This document shows positions 27,301 through 47,354 of a stretch of DNA of 64,000 bases, piece by piece. How positions within the stretch are numbered: position 1 is the first letter of the stretch; every line of letters starts with the position of its first letter. Made by a program: the position numbers and the translations under genes. The notes under the pieces are model-generated. The model ran no database searches. It was not told the DNA's origin and worked only from the letters and a program-made list of their open reading frames with translations. The DNA comes from Aquila chrysaetos chrysaetos (lineage: Eukaryota; Chordata; Aves; Accipitriformes; Accipitridae), in contig NC_044004.1 in the NCBI RefSeq assembly GCF_900496995.4, positions 55,954,224 through 56,018,223 of the forward strand, written 5' to 3'.

Positions 27301-30300
27301 GATATCATTCCCCCCTTTCCGCTTCGGGAAGCTGAAGACACGCATCCCCAGGGAGCCTGAGCTGGGCACGCCTGCTTTTACACCCCTTTGGGAGGGCTGC
27401 CCAGCTCTCGCCCAGTGTTTCTGGCAGGGAGCGTTGCAGGCTCGTGCCCCAGCCCTTCCCGAGCACGGGAAACGAGCCTCATCCGTGGCACAGAAAGCCT
27501 GCTCTGTGGGCACAGCCGGGGCATTTTCCTCCAGCTTTGGGGCAGAAAGGGAGCGTTTAGCACTCAGGGTGGGCAGCCCCACCAGCATTGCTTCAGCCCC
27601 TGTCCTCAGGTCCCTGCCCCAGTCCCTCCTTGCCCATCACTCTTAAATCTCGGCCCTCCCAGAAGCCATTTGCTCTGATTCAGGGGCCGGAGAGCATCTC
27701 CTTGCGCGGGCTCTGACAGCTCAGTGCTGCTTCCCGGGAGCTGAGCCCTCCCCAAGCCCCCCCCGGCAGCAGCTGGGCTTTCTGGGGACAGGAATCCCTG
27801 CACCCTCCCCAAAGCCCGCGTGAGTCATCGAGCTGTTAGAGACGGGAGGTTATTTCTGGATTTAACTTTCTGGACTGAGGGAAACACTGCCGTGTCAGCA
27901 CCCAGCTGTGCTTTTAAGAGGTGCGTTGTTTGGCAAGTCTTGCAAATCTATTTCCATACGAAAGCACACGCATGAATCACTCCTTATAAGAAAAAGCTGT
28001 GGAGGTGAAAGGGCCAAGAGAAAGTCTTTGCTGGGAGATAGCGAAGGCAAAACTGACCATTATTTTTTTCTCCACTGTAACTAAAATAGCCACACAGAGA
28101 TGGAAAAGACCAGGAGAAGCCCCCCTTCTCCCCTCATCCAGAGCTGATCCCTCTGCTGCTTTTCCCCACCAGCTCCTCAGGAAAGATCAGTGCTATCACT
28201 TACTGATGCCAACTTACTTCTGGGGCAACGTCAGCACTTCTCACTGCATGTGTAAAAGCTTTTGCTACCAATATTATTTCCTCATGTCCTAAAAGAAAAA
28301 AATAATTGCCTTATTCTCCTGCCAAGCTACCCTCTCCCCACAAATACCAGTGTTTTCCTAACACTACCTAGTCCCAAGGAACACTCCTAACTAGGAACAA
28401 AAAACTCAAGCTGGTGACCTGCTGGTGATGCTCCTGCACTCAGGGCCAGTCTCCGTGGAATTCATCAAGTTTTATTCTGTTTTTTTTGTGAGGAGCAGCT
28501 GCCCAGACACATGGGCATCTAGATGCAGGCGCGGTGGAGGTAATGGCAGCAGCATGGGGAACTGAGGCGAGGATACCCCCAAGGTCACACGGAGGTGTGA
28601 TCCTGGTGCAGCCAGGCTGCAGTGGGCACTCTGCCCGTCTGTGCCTTCCCCACGCGTGGAGGTGGGTGCTGCAAACCAGGGCTGGCAGCGGCTTTCGTTC
28701 GCCCGGCAGGCAGACAGCTGGCAGCGCCCTTGGGGATCTGGAAAAGGAACCAGTGGCAAACCAGTGGCTGTGATAAAGCGAAAGAACAAGGGAGAGAGGA
28801 GGAAAAGGGACAAGGGGGGAAGAAAGCAGAGAGGAAAGGAACAGGAAGAGAAATTTGTGGAAGGGAGCTCCCTCGAGCAGCAATCCCCCTCCTAGTAATC
28901 CTGATTCCCCCCCAGTAATCCTAGTCTCCCACTGAAAGCTGGTGAGGGTGCACAGAGAGATGGATGCAAAAGGGAAGGGGAGAACAACTTACAATGCCAC
29001 AAGCCTTTCTTGCTCAGCTAAATTTCTATCTGCTACCTCTGAGGAACCTTTTCACGACCCAGAACTTCCTCTCCCAACACCGATAGTTGTGATATTCCCT
29101 TCAGCTGGCTCCTTTCCACCTTAACTTTCATGTACAGATTCCTGACATCCATAACTTATTTCTATTTGCCACACAGCACTGTAGCAAACAGCCCCTCTCA
29201 CACACATTTTGGTCAGTGATTCCTTCAAGATTTACTTTAAATCTTTGCATATGATTACACTTAGACCAACGGCCCGGCCCTGCGGTTGCTCCTTATTTAT
29301 ATATACTTCTGTACTTATATTTTCAAAATATACCACCCATTCAGAGAACTGTTAAAGGGCATTGCTATTTGACGAGTAAGCAAATGTGGTATTTTCTATT
29401 GTGACTGTAGGAAAGAAACTATTGCATTTTCCTGGAATAAGTGCCTTAAACTCTGAATTTGCTTCTGTCTTGATTCCTGTAGTTCTTGTTTCCATACCCT
29501 AAATCTCATTCTTGGCTTTCCTTCCATGGTCCTTTAGCCAATACATCTACTTTAAATCTCTTCCTTATCCTCATTGCATCATTTCCCACTTATTTATACT
29601 CTTCCTATTCAAGTGTCTGGAAAAGTTTTCTGCTGCTTTTTGACCATGATCAGCAAACACAACTTAGCTGGACTCGTGTTGATTTTCACTGTATTCCTAG
29701 GGTTTACTGGCCATCCACAACTTACTTGGCTGACAGGCCGTTTTTCCATTCCTTGTTAGCTTTTTATTTTTCTCTGTTTGTTTGAGGTGTCCATTACCTG
29801 GTTAGTTTGCAAGCCCTGCCGTACAAGTTTAGTTGAGATTTAAGTTCCTCATAATTCCTGCCCTTTTATCCTATAGAGAGCCCAGGCTTTGGCTAGTCAT
29901 CCCCGCTGACTTCATGGCAACTCCCTTGTATCAGGTCCAAACCCCTTAGTTACAGGCATCCTTGCATTTAAGCTGAACCAATTCAGCTCTTCAGCATGCA
30001 ATACAGCATTCAGTCCTGCAATCTGTGCTTCTTCCTCTGCCAGGGCTGTGAGCCTCAGCCTGCTCCTTATCACGGGTCTGCCCTCCAAAACTTTATTTCC
30101 CATGCCGTTCCCTATTCTCCTTTTATTCATGACTGCCTTCAGGTTACAGCCTAAACTCTACCATCATCTTTAAGTGCACACCTAGTCTAAGGTGAATTTT
30201 ATCAGCCTAAATAGTTTCCGTCATTGCCGACCCAAAGCCAAGGTACATTGTACAGCTTCTGTATCTCATCATCTCAGTCTTGCGGCGTAAGTGCTCAGGT

Positions 30301-31204
30301 CTCCTCCAGCACTGCCACCGTTGCCTCTTCTCTGATCGACCTTGAGAAAGGAATGAAATAAATACCCAAGCTCTCCTGCCAGCCCCACTCCTCATTCTTT
30401 TCCTTTCTCTGGTGCCCTGGTCCATGGCTGCAGGGTTTCCTAAGTCTTTTGCCTAAACATAATCTCTGCAGCCTTGTTTAAGCTCAGCTGCAAAATCAGC
30501 CTCATATTCCCTTCAGAGTGCACTTTCTTCTCGTTTTAGAAAAATGCAGTCCAAGTGCAAAGCTTATCAAACATGTACTGAAACCAATAAACCACCAAGT
30601 GACAGATAAACAAATTACCTTCTCCTCAGGCAACCTCCTCGGAAGGTTACATCTCCCTCCCCAGGGAAGCACAAGATCTCTCATTTATGCGATGTCCTGA
30701 TAACACATGCAGATCTGCACTACAATAATGACTGCGTACAAATCACATGCTTCAGGGCTTCAGCCAGTTGCTTGATGAATCCAGGAAGGGACTATTTCCT
30801 CCAGTACAAGATTGGTCGGATTTTTTTGATGACTTCTTCGCCGCCTTCTGAAGTGCTGAGGATCAGCCGCGGGTGGGACACAGTACAGGACAGACAGTGA
30901 AGAGGGTCTTCCCTCTTGCAATTGATACCTACCTGGATAATTTGCTGGTCAAATTTATTACCAAATTTGGCAATAAATATTATTCCAGTCTTCCACTGTC
31001 CTCTCAGACTGGTGAGGCATTCATTTTCTCTTACCTTCTTGGGTCTGTGTCTTAGTACAACTCAGCTCTGTGACTGCAACGTACCTCTGCTTCTTCCGTT
31101 CCCTGAGGTATGGCTCCCATCTCTTTGACTTACAAGGCCAGAAATGTCTTCACTTGTCTTCGATACATGTTGTAGAAATTTAATGGTACATACAGGAAAC
31201 CAGG

Positions 31205-31740
31205 GCAGGTAATTTAACTTTTCCGCCCTCTGCTCACCACTGGTGAGACACACCTGGAGTACCGTGTCCAGGTCTGGGCTCCCCAGCACAAGACAGACAT
31301 GGACTTACTGGAGTGAGTTCAGCAAAGGACCGTGAAGATGATTAAGGGACTGGAACATCTGAGCTATGAGGAGAGATGGAGAGAGCTGGGACTGCTCAGT
31401 CTGGAGAAAAGGTGTATAAATACTTGATGGGGGGAATAAAAAAGATGAAGCCAGGCTCTTCTCAGTGAGGCCCAGTGACAGGACAAGAGGCAGTGGGCAC
31501 AAACTGCAATACAGGAAATTTTTAAATGTAAGAAAAATCTTTTTTACTGTAAGAGCTGTCAAGCACTGGCACAGGTTGCCCAGAGAGGTTGTGGAGTCTC
31601 CGTCTTGGCAGTTACTCAAAACCTGACTGGACACGGCCCCAGGCAACCTGCTCCAGCTGACCCTGCACGAGCAGTTGGGTTGGAGGAGCCGATCTCAGCG
31701 GTGCCTGCCGGCCTCAGTGAGTCTTGATTCTGTAACCCAA
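31205..31740 (+). mobile_element. 5'-truncated CR1 LINE, 3' end of ORF2 and 3' tail
   Basis: About 535 bp match the CR1 3' region in order: the CTGGAGTACCGTGTCCAGGT block, GATGATTAAGGGACTGGAAC, GAGGAGAGATGGAGAGAGCT, AGCCAGGCTCTTCTCAGTGA, GGACAAGAGGCAGTGGGCAC, and GGTTGCCCAGAGAGGTTGTG, ending at a GATTCTGT-type tail near 31735. This is the C-terminal reverse-transcriptase coding end and 3' UTR of a CR1 copy, broken by substitutions and indels and clearly inactive. It is the strongest sign that the genome is sauropsid, most likely avian. Confidence 0.93.
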
Positions 31741-32321
31741 CGGGCTCCTCCGGCCTAAACCACTGTGAAATTAGTCCAAATCACAGTGTTCAACTGCTCA
31801 TTTAAAGCAAAAGAGATTATTAAATACCCAGACATCAAGAGAAATGGGCTTGCTCGATCGCACCGTGGTTGTCTACATCAACTGCCTCAGGGATGCAATA
31901 GCTAAAGTATGAACAACCTCTTGCTCGAGTCTTGCTGCTCTAAGAATCGCCTAACTGGGTGCCCGGACGCAAACCTCCAGCAAACGACCACGCAAGGCTC
32001 CACCCAAAAGGGAGAGGGGGCCTTGGTGAACCCCAAAGCAACTAGTGATGGCCACTAGTGGACTCTACAAAGAAGCGGATGCTGTCACGTCTGCCACCAC
32101 GCCTGCGGACTTCCCACTGGCAGCAAAATCAGTCCTTTAGCATGTTCTTTGCCAAGTTACTTTACCTAAAAAAAGCTTTTGGCAGGGATGACAGAACCAA
32201 GGCAGCCCTTCCCTTTGCAATCGTGTGCCGCAGCAGAACACTGCCCAGAGCACACAGCTATCTGTCAGCTTGACAATACATGGTGTTGCGTGTAAAGCTG
32301 AAACAGCCCTCAAGCTATTTT

Positions 32322-32344
32322 AAAAAAAAAAAAAAAAAAAAAAA
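32322..32344. repeat. Poly-A run of 23
   Basis: An A homopolymer in intergenic DNA. I checked the sequence before it for a processed pseudogene and recognised none. Confidence 0.95.
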
Positions 32345-34750
32345 TCAAAGCCTCATAAAACATACATTTTATAATGCTTACCAGGCTTGATACCTCAAAG
32401 TCAGCTCGGTAAGACAAAAAAAAAAATCCCCTACGCACTAGCTCCATCAACTCCTCCTCTTTGTGACCCCCATGGAGGTGGCTGCAAGTCCTCTGTTTTT
32501 TCACATACACATGAACATATACATATGAACGCATGTGAACTTGGATATATTTTTTCCTAAATCATTGAAGAACCAGAAAGTTCATCATCCTTTTGCATGC
32601 CAAAAATGGCCATTTTTAGCAGAATCAAACATCCTCCCAAAAGCAGATAAGAAAGTGATCTGCAAAGTATTTTCCAAATGGTTGCTTTGGTGCTCATGGT
32701 TTTTTAACATTTAAAATTGCTGATTCTCACATCCCCCTCTTTGTGAAAGAAGTGGGAAGATCCATGGATCTGACAAATCTGAGCAACAGTACCTTGAAAA
32801 AAGAAGGGAAACTGATTTCTAAGGACTAAAATTATAAATTCATTTTGAACCTAGAAAGTGTCCCAAAATTTTCATTTTTTACACTTTGAACTCCACTGTT
32901 TCACTAAAAATAAAAGCTAAACTGAGAGAGGACAGAGATCAGGTCTGTGTTAACAAGCAGCATCTTTTAGTGCCTGTTTTTAGCCCTGCTTTCTGACCTC
33001 AATTTCACTGTCCAGGTTCTCAGGAGAAAACTAAATTATATGCAAACTCCTCTAGAGGCTTCAGACAATCCTCCTCTGGCAATAAAAAAGGGTGTCAAGG
33101 AAAATGCTGAAAAAATTTATATCTGTGCCTGACAGTTGGCAATTCTGGCACAAGCTTAAGCAGGGTTAAACTTAGGGCAATTTTGGGGGAAACCATGGAC
33201 AAAATGTGAAAGTTGTCTTCTTCAGAAAATGCATGCTAAGAGCTAATACACTTCATGTTTAATAGCTGTTGAAAAGGAAAATTGTGATAGTGCAGAAAAT
33301 ATAATACACATATCCAATATACTATCTCACGCAGTGGGAATAAAGTTAAAAAAATACAGTAAATCCTGATGTAGGCAGCAATGATATTTTTAGCTTTAAA
33401 GTAGCACATCTGGTAAGAAGGAAGAAACCTGTACTGGGAGACATACTCCAATGCATGACACATCACTGAGTGAGGCCACGAAATCCAAAATTCAGCCTTC
33501 AGTGGCACCAGGATTTTTCTTCAAATTCGTCTACAGCTTCTTCTGCAGCAGGAAAAAAGAAGGACGGCTGGAAAAGATGGGATGCCCTGGAAAGAGATAA
33601 CCTTTGGAAAACTTTTTTTTGTCCTTTTAGGAACGTTTGAGTATAGCCTAGACTGGCCCTCAGAGCCAGTCCAGAACCTGCCCCGTGGTAGGACGGTGCG
33701 GCTCGCTCCAGAAAAGAGCCAGGCCGTCTTACCTGGACATACAGGACGCTGCTATTTTGCATGCTCAGGACATTTTGCATTCTTCTAAGATATAAAAAGT
33801 TCAAAAATCTCCTTACTGACCCGACAGACTTTGTACATTTCCTAATGCATTACTCAGCCTGGGCTACCTCACTTACCCATAAGCTCTTCGGCAATTACAG
33901 CGGGCATTTGCAAACCCACTACTGATTCGTAGCATGGAACTTTTGGCTTAAATCTACCAGTTGAGAGGTCTATGCCACGCTGTCACTGCTGAGAGGAAAA
34001 CCCCCTTTCTTGCGGTTAAATTGGTTTGGGCGACTGCCAGGGCCCAGCTTAAATGAGACCGGACAGCACACGTTGCACTGCCCCACAGTATTGCTCTATG
34101 TTGCAGCAAGTGCCTGCTGAGCGCTAGCTCAGACGTCTCTGGAGAAAAACTTCCCTGAGGTAACCTACAGCTGTTCAGCTAGCACGTACGTGGGACCGAA
34201 CTGGCAAGCAAAGTGGTCACTCAAACTTTCACCGTTACTTTTTGCAGAGACCATGCTCATTAACTTGATGAACAGCTTCACTGATCAGATGAATAGTTAC
34301 GACTCTGCGTGTCTCTCCCCTGTGCTATACTTCCCTGTGCAATCTGAAATAAAAATTTAAATCTAAAATTGATCCAGCTTCCTAGTCCCATATATTATGA
34401 ATTCTCTTTATTTTTGCCACCTGTCATATTTTGCCAAAATTAACAAGAGCTAAAGTGGGAAAAACACGTAATAAAGCAGACACCGAGCCAACATTTAATA
34501 ATGCTACCTGAAAGCAGGACTAAAGCAATACCCGCAACACTGCACCATTTGGCATCGTCCATCAGTTCTTTGCAGGATGACAGACTGTGAAAGGATGCTG
34601 AGCACAGTTAGGGAGAAAATGAGAACAAGGCAGAGCTTTCATAGTTCACCACTGACTAAGAGAGCATTTGAAATCTGAAATGGTTGAAATTCTTTTTCCT
34701 TAAAGGAATATTGTAAATGATACTAATTGACCTTTTTGAACACTCCAGAT

Positions 34751-34764
34751 GGGGGGGGGGGGGG
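34751..34764. repeat. Poly-G run of 14
   Basis: A G homopolymer just beyond the inferred PPP3CA 3' end. It reads as poly-C on the PPP3CA strand. Confidence 0.95.
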
Positions 34765-35076
34765 AGCACACAGAGGGCACAGGTTTTCTTCTGCACTCTG
34801 CTTGTGGGATACATCCTACTCATTTTAATGAAAACCCAACTTTCTAACCAGAACTTGGGGGAAGTCTGCAGATGTTCAGTAGCCTAGAACAGTTGGGTAA
34901 TAAATGATTTTTTTTCTTAGTAAAGAACTGACCTTGAATCGTGAAATGAGTCATTCTTCTCTTACAGCAACGGTCTTCTCCTGTCCAAAGTGAAAGAGAG
35001 CAACAAGCGCACACACACGTGTGCTTCTGCGACTGAGCCAGCAAGAAAGGGAAGAGTGCTTAAGTTCATGCACATT

Positions 35077-35082
35077 TTTATT
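35077..35082 (-). terminator. Distal polyadenylation signal AATAAA for PPP3CA
   Basis: A minus-strand AATAAA is followed on the transcript strand by a likely cleavage zone near 35055-35065. A GU-containing stretch (CACGTGTGTGCGCTTGTT) follows near 35005-35025 and would serve as the downstream element. The position gives a 3' UTR of about 1.56 kb. Choice of this hexamer as the main site is inferred. Confidence 0.65.
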
Positions 35083-36009
35083 GAGTAGTAATATAAAATG
35101 CTTCTTTCATTGTTACAAGTGCATGCTTTGATTGCCAACATTTCGAAGTCAAATTACAAAGGCAAGGCTGTAGGCTGTAGTGAATTACTTGGGCACTTAT
35201 ACAATTGTTAAAAAATATCAATGGACTGTTTTGTTTTGTTTCTTTTTCTTTTTTAGAATGAACCAGTTGAAACCCGTAACTGATATACAAAGGGAAAAAA
35301 GTGAAAAAATTACACATTTTGTGGCACATGACAGAACAGAACAAAATGACTAAACCATTATGACATTAACAGTTATCATGCATTTAGAATTTCACATGTA
35401 ACTACAAACTTATTTAAATTTCACAAGGTTTGCTAAACATGCTACCCATCTATATGTGCACTGACAAGCTTATGTTAAAAACTTTAAGAATACTCTCCCC
35501 TTAGATTTTTCAAAGCTTTTTTTTGATTACAAAATTTCAAAGGCATTAAGCATTTTTTTTTTAGAGAATATAAAGTACGCCAGTATACATACATTTCCAG
35601 TATAAGTCAGACCACTAAGCGCATTACAGTCCCATACAGGCCTATACAGCCATTTTTTCTTAAAAAACATGCATAGGCAGATTTTTACAGAATATAGATG
35701 CTTTTCACTGCACTTAATATGGTGTCTTGTTCACTATACTTAAAAATGCACCACTCATAAATATTTAAATTCAGCAAGCCACAACCAAGACTTGATTTAC
35801 CAAAAAAACCCAGAAAACCCCCCAAACCAAACCCCCCTAAATATAAACAGCAAAAAAAGATAAATGTTATCATTATTCCAGTTTTTTTTTTAAACAAAGA
35901 AAAGGATAATTGCTGCCAAATTAGTAAGATAAGTGTTATATTTAAAGAAGGGCATTGAAGCACACTAAAGAAACCTGAGGTAAGCATAATCTGTACAAAA
36001 TTAAACTGT

Positions 36010-36058
36010 TTCTCTCTCTCTCTCTCTCGCACTCTCTCTTTCTCTCTCTTTTTTTTTG
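36010..36058. repeat. TC-type pyrimidine tract in the PPP3CA 3' UTR (GA tract in the mRNA)
   Basis: A 49-nt tract of TC repeats, broken only by a GCA at 36029-36031, that ends in a T-run. On the PPP3CA transcript it reads as A-run plus GA repeats. It lies between the two candidate polyadenylation signals. Confidence 0.9.
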
Positions 36059-36127
36059 GCATTTTAAACAAATTTCCAACATTCTTTTTTTTTCTTTTTT
36101 TTCTCTATATTTTTAAAGACTGCCTAA

Positions 36128-36133
36128 TTTATT
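36128..36133 (-). terminator. Possible proximal polyadenylation signal AATAAA in the PPP3CA 3' UTR
   Basis: A second minus-strand AATAAA lies about 490 nt after the stop. The sequence after it is A-rich with only weak GU content, so it is a weaker candidate than the distal one. If used, it would give a short UTR lacking the 35.1-36.1 kb part, including the GA tract at 36010-36058. Confidence 0.3.
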
Positions 36134-36624
36134 TCATAGCCATTGTCTGACAAGAGTAGCAAAACATTATCAATAAATAGTCCTTATTTAGTTTGTACAT
36201 TTTGTTAAAAATGTTTCGATGTTGTCCATGTTTAGTGCTGCAACTGTAAACGTACAATAGTTAGTAAGAAATTAAACAAAGTTTTCATGTCCAGTAACAT
36301 AATAAAAGGCCTTTCAGTAACATATCTAGACGTTCCCAATGCAGTAGGAAAACATGTTCATTCCCCTAACTTTGCAATATATACCAGCATGAGCTTTCAT
36401 TTTTCTACAAGCATTTTAAAGGCATATCCAAAGGAGGTGTCTCTCCCCCACCCCCCCCTCCCACCAAATTAAAGTTGACGATCTCTTCGTAGATGATTTT
36501 GTAAACTGAATCCAACACCTGGCCCCCAGAGCAAGTAAGCTATTATCAGAGGCAAGAACATCCCACTGCTGATGTGCAGCAACCCCATCGCGCCCTGCAG
36601 CTCAACCCCCCTCCCAGACAGTGG

Positions 36625-40054
<3,430 letters not shown>

Positions 40055-40084
40055 CTTCATCAGCCTCAATAGCCTCAACAGTAG
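40055..40084 (-). CDS. PPP3CA: Calcineurin A alpha, exon 13 (30-nt alternatively spliced cassette)
   Basis: This is a 30-nt exon with a strong pyrimidine-rich acceptor (CTTTCTTCTCTTCAG) and a GTAAAT donor. It encodes Thr-Val-Glu-Ala-Ile-Glu-Ala-Asp-Glu plus a split Ala codon at each side (residues 447-457). Length, phase and peptide match the cassette that distinguishes the 521- and 511-residue human PPP3CA isoforms. It is symmetric (30 nt, same phase at both ends), so inclusion or skipping adds or removes exactly ten residues between the autoinhibitory segment and the autoinhibitory domain. It is too short to stand out as an ORF and was found by splice-site and peptide matching. Inclusion in this species is inferred. 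Confidence 0.94.
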
Positions 40085-42810
40085 CTGAAGAGAAGAAAGG
40101 GGTAGCAAAACGAATGAGAAAAATGAGCAGAGGATTTTAACTCCAAGAACAAGTCAGTGAATAGCAAAGGAGCTACAACACTAATGTTACTGTAAGTGCT
40201 GGATTTTGGCAAAACAGACACACAGAGAAATGCTTACACAAAAACAATAATTTGCAGATTGAATTAAGCTATAGCTTGTTTTGAAGCAGAAGTTTCACAA
40301 ACTAAAAGTTTTTAAAGACACATTTGAGTAGTTTTCTTTTGACTCAAAAGAACTACAAAATGAAAATGTCTTCCATATTGCACATCTGACCTGAAAAGGT
40401 CATTATATAATTCTCCCAGCTTTGAATAAGAGCAGTTTGATTTGCCCTGTCAAAAGAGAACGAAAAATGGCATAAAGCCATCACAAAATTTGTACCACTT
40501 ATGATGTCAGCTTGAAATGTATTAGCTGCCAGTACAAGGCAAAAGAGCCACATATACAACTTCTCAGAATGATTTTTTTCTCTCTTCTGACTAAAAGAAA
40601 CTTCCCCACAGCATGGGACAGAGTTTGCTCAGACAGCTTTGCCTTTGCTTGCAATCTCGCCCAGTCTGCTCCATCTGTAAGTGTCCTTCTTGTCAACCCC
40701 ATCTCCGAAAACAGCATTCTTCTAGTATTTTATTTAAATCAATGGACATAGATACAAGACTGAAAGCTGTTGGACCTCCAAAATTGCAAAGCCTGGTCAG
40801 AGAGAGAAAAGTTTGTAACCGGGAGGTTGCTGCAGTGTTATGAATACCATGTTACCACTGTTTTGAAACCGTTCATTGTTCTTAAAGACAGAATTTCATT
40901 TGAATTCTACCCATCAGCTTTGGCATGAATTTGTTTCTACAGTCAGAGATTTAGAAGCTGGTGCAAATCAGCAAATGCAATTCAATATAGCAATGGTACA
41001 GCTCAAATATTTTAAAAGAATTTTGATTCTCAAGAACTTCTCTGGTTTAGAGAATAGCTCAAGAAGCCAAGTTTTTAGGAATTCCTCTCTTCTTTTTTGT
41101 CTTATTTTCCCCTACATAAAAGCTTTTTTCATCCTCCATAAAACTCAAACAATTTTTTTTTTAATTAGGATGTTAAATATGGATTGAGATCAATATTAAA
41201 ATATGTATGCTATTATCTTGCTGCATGGGGAAATGAGGAGCTAACCTGCATGCACCAAGATAAGCCTATGCCTCTCAAGCTACAGAGCAAGAGAGATGGC
41301 AAAAATCAAGGAACGAAACTAATGCAAACTTAAAAGAAAAGGAAACACAATAAGTAGGATGAGAAATTAAAATGAATAACCAGATCCAAACCAGCACTGA
41401 CACATTAGAAAAAAAATGAAGACTAAAATGTATACTTCCACAACAGAACATACCACTCATATTTTCTGTTAATACGTATGGTAATACGAATGTGTGCTTA
41501 ACAGAAACTATGTAAACTTCAGATTATTTGGTGAATGGGGTACTACGTGTTAACTAATGCACAAGCTTGTGTATAGTAATGTTTTACTAAGCCAGAATAC
41601 TGCAGTATGAGGAGATTTTCCTTTTAGCCATTGTAACAAGAACTTCAGGCAATTTTCTCAAATTCATTTCAATTCCTAATATTTTGCCAGGGCAACAATA
41701 GCAGTTTTCTTGGACCAATTCTTCTGACAAATGTAAAGCAACTATATGGAGAAAAGCCTAGGTAAAAACCACAACCCCATTAAGAAAGGCATCCTGTGGA
41801 ATCATATTGCAGCATTTTCAAAGCAGAACGTTACTATGTCTGTAACACACAAGTCATCAAAAAGAAAAAAGGGAAGGGAAAAAAGGGGAAAAGAAGGTTT
41901 ACCACCGTATACCTGAATCTTCTAGGTAAAAGAGACAGTAAAGGGAAAAATACAGAGAAAGAATGGTCCGGAAAAGGAAACAGGAAAACAAGAGGCTGAG
42001 ACTGTGTTAAGGTTATAAAGCATTTCTATTTCTTACATCTACTGCCAACAGAACCTCAATAAGCAAGAGACATTCTTGTGTGCCTGCAATATACTCTACA
42101 GCAATACACACAGAAAAAAAGGAGAGCTTACAGTAGTAAATTAAATACTTTGCAGCTCCTTATTCCAAAAGGAATATTTCATCAAAGGCAGCCCTACTAT
42201 AGACTTACAGATTTCCTGTAACTAGAAGCACTTGGTATAAAACTGAACTGACAATCTGTATTATGTTTGTGTACAAGGCAAATGCGGTGTTTGTAAGAGC
42301 CTCCCTTCACTTGGGCTTAAATCAGAGTGAAATTGTTATCATGCTGTCACCTAGAATTGCTAGGAGAGAAAATCTAATTCTAGAGCTATTTTCCATTGGT
42401 GATTCTCTATGAAGAAGAACAAATCAGATAAAATAAGAATTTGAGTGTCATTATCCAAGCTGAACATTCAGTACTCTGTGTATCAAAGGCTGCTCTCAAA
42501 AAACCCCCAAAAGATGCTGTAAACTGTGGAAAGAGCACACTTCACATGCAGTGCTGACCTACCATTCTGAACAGTTGCTTTTCTGGGACTTTTTTTCCCC
42601 CCTCTTTCTTTGTAAATCAGTGGTACGCAGTAAGTCTTGAGAAGTGGCCTTACATGAACTGCTCTCAAATGCTCCAGTACAACAAACCGCCTGTTTTATT
42701 CTGTCCTTTATTTTTTTCCAAGACGACTGCGGTTATTTTTCCTGGGTTCTGCAGTTGAAAACCAATTGGTTTTTTTACACATAATGACACACACAGGCAA
42801 ACATGCTTAC
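40085..42810 (-). other. PPP3CA intron 12
   Basis: This 2726-bp AT-rich intron has a GTAAGC donor and a pyrimidine-rich acceptor. An A/G-rich stretch lies at about 41862-41900. I see no additional exon, RNA gene or recognisable transposon. Confidence 0.85.
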
Positions 42811-42908
42811 CGCTTTGCAGTGTTTGTTTTCCTCCAGAGAGCACACCACTGGGCAGCATTCCTGTTGGAGTCAAACCTTTCAGCGTCAGCACACTTTCAC
42901 TCTCTTCC
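42811..42908 (-). CDS. PPP3CA: Calcineurin A alpha, exon 12 (linker with autoinhibitory segment)
   Basis: This 98-nt exon has an acceptor TTCTGCAG and a donor GTAAGC. It encodes residues 415-446, beginning [11 protein letters not shown] and running through [12 protein letters not shown] to Lys-Gln-Thr-Leu-Gln-Ser. In the family this linker contains an autoinhibitory segment that lies over the LxVP substrate-docking groove in the inactive enzyme. The exon ends with one base of an Ala codon. Either exon 13 or exon 14 can complete it, because both begin with CT, so skipping exon 13 leaves Ala and the reading frame intact. Confidence 0.97.

Positions 42909-47354
<4,446 letters not shown>

Larger units (their letters stand above)
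18401..31204. other. Intergenic DNA with several GC/CpG-rich patches, no gene recognised
   Basis: CpG-rich patches are seen at about 20390-20480, 20600-20680, 23440-23760, 24260-24500 and 27230-27480. Low-complexity stretches include T-runs at 18827-18852, an A-run at 19567-19583, an A/C-rich stretch at 21068-21155, (CT)13 at 22688-22713, and TATC-type repeats at 26733-26760. A short tandem duplication of AGTAATCCT-containing units lies near 28893-28930. The longest ORF (251 codons, 22456-23211) runs through the CT microsatellite and is judged spurious. Confidence 0.65.
31741..35059. other. Intergenic DNA between the CR1 copy and the PPP3CA 3' end
   Basis: Mostly AT-rich. It contains the 23-base poly-A at 32322-32344 and the poly-G at 34751-34764. 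ORFs are short and unrecognised; no exon, RNA gene or other element was recognised. Confidence 0.7.
35060..36624 (-). other. PPP3CA: PPP3CA 3' untranslated region
   Basis: AT-rich sequence follows the stop codon to the inferred cleavage site about 1.56 kb downstream. No ORF of note reads on in the coding frame. It contains a long purine (GA-type) tract on the transcript strand at 36010-36058, several A/U runs, a UAUUUAU core at 36173-36179, and two AAUAAA hexamers (36128-36133 and 35077-35082). The downstream limit is set by the distal hexamer. Length and composition fit a terminal exon, but the boundary is inferred, not observed. Confidence 0.75.

Noticed and set aside
1-35059. EMCN exons as the expected neighbouring gene
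   Set aside because: No ORF or splice-flanked segment resembling endomucin was recognised, so the gene is presumed to lie further left.
35685-36071. 128-codon minus-strand ORF within the PPP3CA 3' UTR
   Set aside because: Its N-terminus is an Arg-Glu repeat from the GA microsatellite and the rest is A/T-rich UTR; it follows the true stop codon in the same transcript.
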